A stretch of DNA of 20,476 nucleotides from ZLKRG08 sp046048895. GTDB lineage: Bacteria; Actinomycetota; Actinomycetes; Nanopelagicales; Nanopelagicaceae. Location: positions 1 to 20,476 of the forward strand of contig JBJOFF010000015.1 in NCBI GenBank assembly GCA_046048895.1, written 5' to 3'. The stretch's first letter is position 1, and the number at the start of each line of letters is the position of its first letter. The notes under the pieces were generated by a model, which saw only the letters and a list, made by a program, of their open reading frames with translations, was not told the DNA's origin and did no database searches. Of this stretch, positions 15,501 to 20,476 are shown one piece after another. Made by a program: the position numbers and the translations under genes.

Positions 15501-15938
15501 ATGGCACCAAAGAAAAAAGTATCTGCAATGATCAAATTGCAGATCGAAGCAGGCGCTGCAACACCAGCTCCTCCAGTAGGTCCAGCTCTCGGTCAGCATG
15601 GTGTGAACATCATGGACTTTGTAAAGGCATACAACGCTGCTACTGAGTCTCAAAAGGGCAACATCATTCCAGTAGAAATTACTGTCTATGAAGATCGCTC
15701 ATTCACATTCGTCACAAAGACACCTCCTGCATCTCGCTTGATCTTGAAGGCGGCTGGAATCGAAAAGGGTTCTGCAATTCCTCACAAGAACAAGGTCGCA
15801 ACAATTTCAAAGGCACAAGCTGCTGAGATTGCTAAGACAAAGATGGAAGACCTAAACGCTAACGACATCGAAGCAGCAACCCTGATCATTGCAGGAACTG
15901 CTCGCTCAATGGGAATTATCGTCGACGGAATGAAATAA
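15501..15938 (+). CDS. rplK: 50S ribosomal protein L11
   Basis: A 145-residue L11 starting MAPKKKVSAMIKLQIEAGAA. The conserved APPVGPALGQHGVNIMDFVKAYN lies in the N-terminal domain. FVTKTPPASRLILKAAG leads into the RNA-binding C-terminal domain with GTARSMGIIVDG. L11 forms the GTPase-associated centre with helices 43/44 of 23S rRNA. A Shine-Dalgarno-like AAAGGAAG lies before the ATG in an A-rich 57-base gap. The stop is immediately followed by two RNA hairpins in the rplK-rplA spacer. Confidence 0.98.
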   Translation: MAPKKKVSAMIKLQIEAGAATPAPPVGPALGQHGVNIMDFVKAYNAATESQKGNIIPVEITVYEDRSFTFVTKTPPASRLILKAAGIEKGSAIPHKNKVATISKAQAAEIAKTKMEDLNANDIEAATLIIAGTARSMGIIVDGMK

Positions 15939-15954
15939 CTTCGCAAAAGCGAAG
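15939..15954 (+). repeat. Short perfect hairpin directly after rplK
   Basis: CTTCGC and GCGAAG pair over six bases around an AAAA loop, starting right after the rplK TAA. There is no following U-run, so it is unlikely to be a terminator. It abuts, and shares its last G (15954) with, the outer stem of the L1-site-like structure, so the two could be mutually exclusive or stacked. Confidence 0.6.
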
Positions 15955-15985
15955 TGGGAGATCCACGCTGGATCGAAAGCACCAC
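15954..15985 (+). promoter_or_regulatory. Candidate L1-binding autoregulatory mRNA site
   Basis: The spacer folds as outer stem GTGG (15954-15957)/CCAC (15982-15985), an asymmetric internal loop GA versus GAAAGCA, and inner stem GATCC (15960-15964)/GGATC (15970-15974). GUGGGAG on one side and GAAANNACCAC on the other closely imitate the L1 site in 23S rRNA helix 76, which reads GUGGGAG and GAAAUACCAC in E. coli. Ribosomal protein L1 is a known translational autoregulator that binds such mRNA mimics. Here the site lies 30 bases before the rplA ATG, so it would most directly limit L1 synthesis. Confidence 0.75.
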
Positions 15986-16015
15986 AACCTACGAATTAAA
16001 GAAAGTTAGGCAGAA

Positions 16016-16723
16016 ATGAAGCGCAGTAAGAAGTACGAAGAGGCAGCCAAGAAGGTAGATCGCAATAAGATCTATTCACCGCTTGAAGCTGCGACTCTTG
16101 CAAAAGAAACTACAACAGTTAAGTATGACGCGACAATTGAATGCGCGATGCTACTTGGCGTTGATCCAAAGAAAGCTGATCAAGCAATTCGCTCAACAGT
16201 AAACCTTCCACACGGAACTGGTAAGACTGCACGCGTGTTGGTATTCGCAACTGGCCAGAATGCAGATGCAGCTCGTGCTGCAGGTGCAGATATCGTTGGC
16301 GCAGATGAATTGATCGCTGAAGTTGAAGCGGGTCGTTTGGATTATGACTCAGTTGTTTCAACCCCAGATTTGATGGGCAAAGTTGGTCGTCTAGGTAAGG
16401 TGCTTGGTCCACGTGGCCTTATGCCAAACCCAAAGACCGGCACCGTTACAACAGACGTTGCGAAGGCAGTTACCGATATCAAGGGTGGAAAGATTGAATT
16501 CCGCGTTGATAAGAACTCAAACCTTCACTTCATTATTGGTAAGTCATCATTTAGCGCACAGCAATTGGCAGAGAACTTTGCCGCAGCGCTTGATGAAGTT
16601 ATGCGTGCCAAGCCAGCATCTTCGAAGGGTACCTACCTAAAGAAGGCTGTAATCTCTTCAAACATGGGCCCTGGTATCCAAGTTGATACCTCAGGTTCAA
16701 AGGTTGCGGCACCAGCTAACTAA
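16016..16723 (+). CDS. rplA: 50S ribosomal protein L1
   Basis: A 235-residue L1, starting MKRSKKYEEAAKKVDRNKIY. The conserved LPHGTGKTARVLVFATG, VVSTPDLMGKVGRLGKVLGPRGLMPNPKTGTV, KGGKIEFRVDKNSNLHFIIGK and C-terminal SSNMGPGIQVD are present. L1 builds the mobile stalk at the ribosomal E site and can repress its own mRNA. The ATG at 16016 has GTTAGG just upstream, and the candidate L1-binding hairpin lies 31-62 bases upstream. A hairpin terminator-like element follows 14 bases after the stop. Confidence 0.98.
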   Translation: MKRSKKYEEAAKKVDRNKIYSPLEAATLAKETTTVKYDATIECAMLLGVDPKKADQAIRSTVNLPHGTGKTARVLVFATGQNADAARAAGADIVGADELIAEVEAGRLDYDSVVSTPDLMGKVGRLGKVLGPRGLMPNPKTGTVTTDVAKAVTDIKGGKIEFRVDKNSNLHFIIGKSSFSAQQLAENFAAALDEVMRAKPASSKGTYLKKAVISSNMGPGIQVDTSGSKVAAPAN

Positions 16724-16737
16724 GTAAAAAGTTTACC

Positions 16738-16776
16738 AATAAGCGGATTTGCCCCACTGGGGTGAATCCGCTTATT
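16738..16776 (+). terminator. Strong hairpin between rplA and the rplJ leader
   Basis: A 12-base stem AATAAGCGGATT (16738-16749) pairs perfectly with AATCCGCTTATT (16765-16776). It is topped by CCCC/GGGG around ACT, with a TG bulge on each side. The 3' side continues ATTTGG rather than a proper U-run, so termination would be partial or rely on the stem alone, as is often seen in actinobacteria. It probably reduces read-through from the rplK-rplA unit into rplJ-rplL. It could alternatively be an RNA processing site. Confidence 0.7.
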
Positions 16777-16780
16777 ATTT

Positions 16781-16850
16781 GGCTCTCTTCCAGAGACCGC
16801 AGGCATTTTGAGAAATCAAATAGAAGCCCCGCGCAGGTGAGACTGTTTTA
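16781..16850 (+). ncRNA. L10 leader-like cis-regulatory RNA
   Basis: The 5' UTR of rplJ contains CCAGAGACCGCAGGCA (16790-16805) and CCCCGCGCAGGTGAGACTG (16827-16845). These match in order and content the two conserved sides of the bacterial L10 leader, recalled as AGAGAC-GCAGG and GCGCAGGUGAGAC in actinobacteria. This RNA binds the L10(L12)4 complex, which represses rplJ-rplL when in excess. The loop between the sides (TTTTGAGAAATCAAAT) is variable in the family. An intrinsic terminator follows at 16874-16904, suggesting transcriptional attenuation. Recognition is by motif, not by covariance model. Confidence 0.72.
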
Positions 16851-16872
16851 GTTAGGTAGAAATATTTAACTA
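16849..16872 (+). repeat. Inverted repeat between L10 leader and attenuator
   Basis: TAGTTA (16849-16854) pairs perfectly with TAACTA (16867-16872). The preceding GACT (16841-16844), which is the last part of the L10 leader motif, can also pair with AGTC (16872-16875), whose last two bases open the terminator stem. The overlapping pairings are compatible with an antiterminator that competes with the attenuator. Inference from complementarity. Confidence 0.4.
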
Positions 16873-16873
16873 G

Positions 16874-16904
16874 TCCGTGTCGCATTCTGCGCCACGGATT
16901 TTTT
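16874..16904 (+). terminator. Intrinsic terminator/attenuator in the rplJ leader
   Basis: TCCGTG (16874-16879) pairs with CACGGA (16893-16898), with an inner GCA/TGC helix around TTC, followed directly by six T (16899-16904) and ATT. This is a canonical Rho-independent terminator shape placed 60 bases upstream of the rplJ start and just after the L10-leader-like RNA, so it is best read as an attenuator. Confidence 0.72.
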
Positions 16905-16965
16905 ATTGCCTCGGAATTTGCGAAGTTCAATAACCCATAGGGAACAAAAGAAAGGACGAACCAAA

Positions 16966-17592
16966 ATGGCTCGCCCAGATAAAACAGCAGCAGTTGCTGA
17001 ATTAACTGAAGACTTCAAGTCTGCAGATGCAATTGCGCTAACTGAATACCGCGGTCTATCCGTAGGTGCGATGAAGACTCTTCGTCGATCACTTGGCATG
17101 GAAACAAAGTATTCAGTTGTTAAGAACACCCTTACCAAGATCGCTGCAAAGAATGCCGGAATTGAAATCGATGATTCACTTTTAAAGGGCCCATCTGCAG
17201 TTGCATTTATTAAGGGCGATTCAATCGCTGCCGCAAAGGCATTTAAAGAATTCCAGAAGGAGAATCCACTTCTTGTAATCAAGGGTGGCGTCTTCGATGG
17301 TAAGGCAGTAACAACTGCCGAAATTATGAAGCTAGCTGACCTTGAGTCTCGTGAAGTGCTCTTGGCGAAGTTGGCTGGCGCTATGAAGGGCACAATGGCA
17401 AAGGCCGCTCGTACCTTCGATGCGCTTCGTATCAAGTTAGAAGCAGGCGCGCCAGTTGAAGCGAAAGCTGAAGCTGCTCCTGCTGCTGAAGTAGTTGCAG
17501 AGGCACCTGTTGCCGAAGCAGCTGCAGAAGTAACAGAAGAAGCAGCACCAGCTGCTGAAGAAACCCCAGCAGCTGAAACACCAGCAGAGTAA
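16966..17592 (+). CDS. rplJ: 50S ribosomal protein L10 with acidic Ala/Glu-rich tail
   Basis: L10 anchors the L7/L12 dimers on the ribosomal stalk. The 208-residue protein starts MARPDKTAAVAELTEDFKSA. It has YRGLSVGAMKTLRRSL, VVKNTLTKIA, LKGPSAVAFIKGD and the C-terminal L12-binding helix region up to about residue 160. Residues 161-208 form an unusual tail of Ala, Glu, Pro and Val with a single Lys, so the protein is longer than E. coli L10 (165 aa). The start at 16966 has AAAGGA upstream; an earlier in-frame codon at 16906 lies in the leader, just after the attenuator, and is rejected. rplL follows after 21 bases. Confidence 0.97.
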   Translation: MARPDKTAAVAELTEDFKSADAIALTEYRGLSVGAMKTLRRSLGMETKYSVVKNTLTKIAAKNAGIEIDDSLLKGPSAVAFIKGDSIAAAKAFKEFQKENPLLVIKGGVFDGKAVTTAEIMKLADLESREVLLAKLAGAMKGTMAKAARTFDALRIKLEAGAPVEAKAEAAPAAEVVAEAPVAEAAAEVTEEAAPAAEETPAAETPAE

Positions 17593-17613
17593 GAAACAAA
17601 GGAAAAGAAAAAA

Positions 17614-17997
17614 ATGGCAAAGCTATCATCAGCAGATTTAATGGCAGCATTCAAGGAAATGACTGTTGTTGAACTTTCAGATTTCGTTAAGGCATTCGAA
17701 GAAGAATTCGATGTCACAGCAGCAGCTCCAGTAGCAGTTGCAGCAGCAGGCGGCGCAGCAGGTGGCGAAGCAGCAGCAGCGCAAGATGAGTTCACAGTTA
17801 TTCTTGAAGATGCAGGATCACAGAAAATTGCAGTGATTAAGGAAGTACGTGCACTTAACTCAAGCTTAGGCTTGAAGGAAGCTAAGGACCTAGTTGATGC
17901 AACCCCTGCAACACTTCTTGAGAAGGCAAACAAGGAGACCGCAGACAAGGCAAAGGCAGCTCTAGAAGCAGCTGGCGCAAAGGTCACCATCAAGTAA
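17614..17997 (+). CDS. rplL: 50S ribosomal protein L7/L12
   Basis: A 127-residue stalk protein. The N-terminal dimerisation domain (MAKLSSADLMAAFKEMTVVELSDFVKAFEEEF) is followed by an Ala/Gly-rich hinge (about residues 39-60). The globular C-terminal domain binds translation factors: FTVILEDAG, KIAVIKEVRALNSSLGLKEAKDLVDATP and a terminal AAGAKVTIK. All signature positions are present. AAAGGA lies before the ATG. The gene is the last of the ribosomal run and is followed by a strong terminator at 18026-18057. Confidence 0.98.
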   Translation: MAKLSSADLMAAFKEMTVVELSDFVKAFEEEFDVTAAAPVAVAAAGGAAGGEAAAAQDEFTVILEDAGSQKIAVIKEVRALNSSLGLKEAKDLVDATPATLLEKANKETADKAKAALEAAGAKVTIK

Positions 17998-18025
17998 TTT
18001 CAACTTGCACCTTAGTAAGTTGAGT

Positions 18026-18057
18026 AAAACCCCGCAGAGAAATCTGCGGGGTTTTTT
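18026..18057 (+). terminator. Bidirectional Rho-independent terminator
   Basis: CCCCGCAGA (18030-18038) pairs with TCTGCGGGG (18043-18051) around GAAA. An upstream AAAA run pairs with the six-T run at 18052-18057. It is a textbook terminator for rplJ-rplL on the plus strand. With AAAA on the other side it also gives a U-run for the minus-strand histidine kinase transcript, whose stop is at 18056-18058. Confidence 0.93.
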
Positions 18058-19207
18058 ATTTAAATAAAATCTCTACTTTCAAACCACCCAGATCACTTTT
18101 AGCGAATGTTAATTTGGCACCAATTTCCTTGGCGCTTTTTTGGACTAAAGACATTCCCAAACCGGAGCCACCGGTCTCCCTTGAACGCGATGTATCAAAC
18201 CTTTTAAATGGCTTATCTGGAATTTCTGATAAACCTGGCCCGCCATCTTCTATTATCAATTTCTTGTCGCCGATGATGATTCGCATCGGCGTATTTTCAG
18301 GTGAATGTATTCTGGCATTTGTCAATAAGTTAGTAATGAGAATTTCTACAAGTTCGAGCGGCGCCTTTATGGTCAGAGGCTCCGAATGAAAAGTTATTTC
18401 TCGTTTTGGCTGAATTATTAAAATATCTTCAACCTGAGATTTCATCAGATTAGTAATATTAATTTCTACCGCTTCAGCTTGAACGTTTTCATCTAATGCA
18501 GCAATCTTTAGAAGTCGATCGATAATTTCTGTCATTCTTAAAGATTCAGCATTTATGCGTTGGGCATACTTTTCAACTTTTTCTGGGTGTCCGCCAAGCA
18601 TTTCTGAATATCCACGAATTACTGTCAAAGGTGTCTTCAATTCATGAGAGGCATCTCCGATAAATTCTTGCATGGCTCTAGCAGAGCTATTAATTTTCGA
18701 ATCTCTGCGGAATATTAGAAGCACCGCAGCAACGCAAATCAATATGAGTAATAAATTGAAGAGCAAGATTTTCTCCCAGATTTGGCCGATTTGCTCATCT
18801 ATTTCTTTAGTGGACATCACAAAGACCACAGCTTCGCCTTTGCCTGTTTTGAAAAACCTGACTAATTCAGAACCAATACTCAAAGTCTGCTTATCGCCTC
18901 TATCAATTAGATCTTTATCAAGTTTTGTAATATTTGTACCAGCGTTATCTACCAAGTATGTAATGTCATTGTCATCGGTTATGAATCCAAGCGACATCGG
19001 AATTGTGCTTTGATTTGCAATCAATAATGCAAGTGAAACAGGGTCTTCTAAACTACTTTTCATCTCAGCATGAATAACATTTAGAGACTTCTTATAATTA
19101 CTTACTTGTTGGTCATGGTTAGTAATTACCGAGAATAAGCCAGCGGAAAAAGTTGCGATGCTAATAAAGATTGTCAGAACAATCACTAGCCGGGAAGTTA
19201 ACTTCAT
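18056..19207 (-). CDS. Sensor histidine kinase without an evident HAMP domain
   Basis: A 383-residue membrane sensor. Transmembrane segment 1 is at about 7-28, an extracytoplasmic sensor loop at about 29-145, and transmembrane segment 2 at about 147-166 (ILLFNLLLILICVAAVLLIF). The H-box FIGDASHELKTPLTVIRGY follows with His188. Next are the N-box (Asn293 and Asn297 in NLLTNARIHSPE), G1 DGGPGL, an F-box KRFDTSRSRETG and G2 GGSGLGM. Only about 15 residues separate segment 2 from the H-box helix, too few for a HAMP linker. It would autophosphorylate and pass the phosphate to the response regulator encoded just upstream, whose stop overlaps this ATG in ATGA (19204-19207). The sensed signal is unknown. 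Confidence 0.93.
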   Translation of the reverse strand: MKLTSRLVIVLTIFISIATFSAGLFSVITNHDQQVSNYKKSLNVIHAEMKSSLEDPVSLALLIANQSTIPMSLGFITDDNDITYLVDNAGTNITKLDKDLIDRGDKQTLSIGSELVRFFKTGKGEAVVFVMSTKEIDEQIGQIWEKILLFNLLLILICVAAVLLIFRRDSKINSSARAMQEFIGDASHELKTPLTVIRGYSEMLGGHPEKVEKYAQRINAESLRMTEIIDRLLKIAALDENVQAEAVEINITNLMKSQVEDILIIQPKREITFHSEPLTIKAPLELVEILITNLLTNARIHSPENTPMRIIIGDKKLIIEDGGPGLSEIPDKPFKRFDTSRSRETGGSGLGMSLVQKSAKEIGAKLTFAKSDLGGLKVEILFK

Positions 19208-19881
19208 TGACTTTCCAATTTGAAACCTACACCACGCACTGTTTTAATTCCTTCGAATCCATCTTTATGCAATTTCTTGCGTAGGTACGAGATGTAGGTA
19301 TCGACAACGTTTGTAGAAGTCTCGAAATCTAGTCCCCACACCAAGTCCAGCAATTTCTCTTTTGTCATGACGCGATTTTGATTTTGAATGAGTACCAAAA
19401 GGAGATTAAATTCAGTTGGCGAGAGCTCAATTTCTTGATCCTTGAATAGAACTTGATGTTTAATTTCATTCAATTCGATTGGCCCACAAATATAATTTTC
19501 GACTTCCGAGGTGGAAGATCTGCGCAAACGGTTCTCAATTCTTAATACCAATTCTTCAACACCAAATGGCTTACGAATGTAATCATCTGCTCCAAGTCTT
19601 AAGCCATGTGTGACATCATCTTTTTCAGTACGGGCGCTAATCATGATTATTGGTTGAGTAGGCGCAGAAACTCTTATTTTTTCAAGAATTGCAAAACCAT
19701 CAACTTTAGGTAAATTTACATCCAGCAGTATTAAATCGAATTTATTATTCCTAATTTGATTTAGAGCATCGAGGCCATCTGCAGCCATAGTGACCTGATA
19801 TCCGGCAATATTTAAGACGTCCGAAAGTAAGGTTCTAATGCCGAGCTCATCATCAACGACGAGTATTTGCCCTTTGCTCAC
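19204..19881 (-). CDS. OmpR/PhoB-family response regulator
   Basis: A 225-residue two-domain regulator. The receiver domain (about 4-117) has the acidic pair DDE at 10-12, the phosphoacceptor Asp54 in LILLDVNLP, a Ser in MISAR and Lys104 in DDYIRKPFG. The winged-helix DNA-binding domain (about 128-222) includes LSPTEFNLLLVLIQNQNRVMTKEKLLDLVWG, VDTYISYLRKKL and KTVRGVGFKL. The start is GTG at 19879-19881, preceded by TAACTT six bases upstream and no Shine-Dalgarno, so the mRNA is probably leaderless. Co-transcribed with the downstream kinase. A run of 11-bp direct repeats in the divergent promoter region is a likely target. Confidence 0.95.
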   Translation of the reverse strand: MSKGQILVVDDELGIRTLLSDVLNIAGYQVTMAADGLDALNQIRNNKFDLILLDVNLPKVDGFAILEKIRVSAPTQPIIMISARTEKDDVTHGLRLGADDYIRKPFGVEELVLRIENRLRRSSTSEVENYICGPIELNEIKHQVLFKDQEIELSPTEFNLLLVLIQNQNRVMTKEKLLDLVWGLDFETSTNVVDTYISYLRKKLHKDGFEGIKTVRGVGFKLESQ

Positions 19882-19887
19882 GGTTTA

Positions 19888-19893
19888 AAGTTA
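19888..19893 (-). promoter_or_regulatory. Candidate -10 box for the response regulator gene
   Basis: On the minus strand TAACTT fits TANNNT and ends six bases before the GTG start, with no Shine-Dalgarno in between, consistent with leaderless transcription. No clear -35 box was found. Confidence 0.35.
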
Positions 19894-19927
19894 CATAATT
19901 AAGGAATTTGTTGCTACTTCCTACAGA

Positions 19928-19960
19928 GTTAAAACGGTTTTCACATAAGTTTCACACGAA
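19928..19960 (+). promoter_or_regulatory. 11-bp direct repeats, candidate OmpR/PhoB-family regulator box
   Basis: TTTCACATAAG (19939-19949) is followed immediately by TTTCACACGAA (19950-19960), so TTTCACA recurs with an exact 11-bp period. A weaker third unit, GTTAAAACGGT, lies at 19928-19938. Head-to-tail 11-bp units of the GTTCACC type are the known binding format of PhoP/OmpR-like winged-helix regulators in actinobacteria. The site lies between the response regulator gene and the divergent secreted-protein gene, 60 bases upstream of the latter. Confidence 0.55.
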
Positions 19961-20019
19961 TATGAGTCAATATTCCTTCATGCGGAAAACCGCGGTATTA
20001 GGAAAAAAGAGGAATTGAA

Positions 20020-20472
20020 ATGAAAAAGTTAATTGCAGTATTAGTTATGGCTTCATTGTCGCTGCCAACTGCAGCATTTGCAGAAGGCACAGCAACTCCA
20101 AAGCCAAAGTCTCAGGCAAATCAAACATATAAGGCAGCATTAGAGAAATGGAAGTCAGATAGCCAAGCGGCGATGGCGGCATACAAAGCAGCGCTTTCGG
20201 ATTACATGGCAAAAGCAAAGGCAAATGCGGCCGCACGCAAGAGCGCAAATGATGCATTTAAGAGCGCAGTTGATGCCGCAAAGAGCGCTTACAAGAGCGC
20301 GGTTACCGCTTCAACAACGGCAGAGGCTAAAACTGCAGCAGATAATGCCCGCAAAGCAGCAATCGCAGCAGCTACAGCTGCAAGGGATGCCGCAATCAAG
20401 GCGATCGCCGCGCTACCAACAAAGCCGGTAAAACCAGCTGAAGCGCCAAAGCCTGTTAAGCCAACCGCTTAA
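20020..20472 (+). CDS. Small secreted Ala/Lys-rich helical protein
   Basis: I do not recognise a named family. The 150-residue protein has a clear signal peptide: MKKLIAVLVMASLSLPTAAFA, with cleavage expected after the AFA at residue 21. The mature part has about 44 alanines in 129 residues, many lysines and no cysteine. It has repeating units such as FKSAVDAAKSAYKSAV, which suggest one long amphipathic or coiled-coil helix. The C-terminus turns into a Pro/Lys tail (TKPVKPAEAPKPVKPTA), a possible cell-wall or polyanion-binding segment. GAGGA lies six bases before the ATG. The gene is divergent from the two-component system and preceded by direct repeats that could bind its regulator. Complete, ending four bases before the window edge. 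Confidence 0.82.
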   Translation: MKKLIAVLVMASLSLPTAAFAEGTATPKPKSQANQTYKAALEKWKSDSQAAMAAYKAALSDYMAKAKANAAARKSANDAFKSAVDAAKSAYKSAVTASTTAEAKTAADNARKAAIAAATAARDAAIKAIAALPTKPVKPAEAPKPVKPTA

Positions 20473-20476
20473 TTGA

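Noticed and set aside
17720..17790. Tandem GCA repeats in rplL as a possible DNA repeat array
   Set aside because: They encode the normal Ala/Gly-rich hinge of L7/L12.
16866..17993. A 375-codon minus-strand open frame across rplJ and rplL
   Set aside because: It is antisense to two certain ribosomal genes. The long open frame comes from GCA/GCT-rich alanine codons, and its protein is an Ala/Ser-rich composition artefact with no domain.
19982..19993. GCGG-AAAA-CCGC hairpin in the leader of the secreted-protein gene
   Set aside because: Only four base pairs and no conserved surroundings; not enough to claim a riboswitch or terminator.

Overview
The window reads as chromosome of a low-to-moderate GC, streamlined actinobacterium. 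The evidence is gene order: tRNA-Thr, tRNA-Met, rpmG, a split MaoC/HadA-HadB dehydratase pair, murB, then tRNA-Trp, secE, nusG, rplK, rplA, rplJ and rplL is a classic actinobacterial arrangement. The ispH/xseA/xseB/class I fumarase block beside a DUF6542-like membrane protein, rmuC and ychF also fits that phylum. Very short or overlapping gene junctions, A/T-rich codon choice and small intergenic gaps suggest a planktonic freshwater lineage such as acI/Nanopelagicales. That placement is inference from style, not from a database search.

Layout. Bases 1-288 hold the 3' end of a secreted lytic transglycosylase-like gene. Bases 303-3272 are a minus-strand operon xseA-xseB-fumarase, divergent from ispH (3301-4254). 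Bases 4251-5196 are a small A/T-rich accessory patch with two GTG-started orphan genes, one secreted and one resembling the tail of a family 2 glycosyltransferase. Then come a minus-strand rmuC-DUF6542 pair (5274-6793) and a divergent plus-strand run ychF-typA-quinone oxidoreductase (6845-10756). Bases 10815-13038 carry tRNA-Thr(GGT), tRNA-Met(CAT), rpmG, two MaoC-type dehydratase subunits and murB. An aspartate aminotransferase lies convergent (13040-14251). tRNA-Trp(CCA), secE, nusG, rplK, rplA, rplJ and rplL follow (14387-17997), ending in a strong terminator that also serves the convergent minus-strand two-component system (18056-19881). A divergent gene for a small secreted Ala/Lys-rich protein (20020-20472) closes the window.

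The most informative non-coding structures are regulatory. An RNA mimic of the 23S rRNA L1-binding site sits between rplK and rplA. An L10-leader-like element plus an intrinsic attenuator precedes rplJ. A run of 11-bp direct repeats, typical of OmpR/PhoB-family regulators, lies between the response regulator gene and the secreted Ala/Lys-rich gene. No insertion sequence, CRISPR array, prophage or rRNA gene is visible. The only gap over 300 bases between protein genes (10757-11061) holds two tRNAs, candidate promoters and hairpins. I found no clear case of a wholly new system. The best candidates for novelty are the two orphan genes and the two-component/secreted-protein module at the right end.
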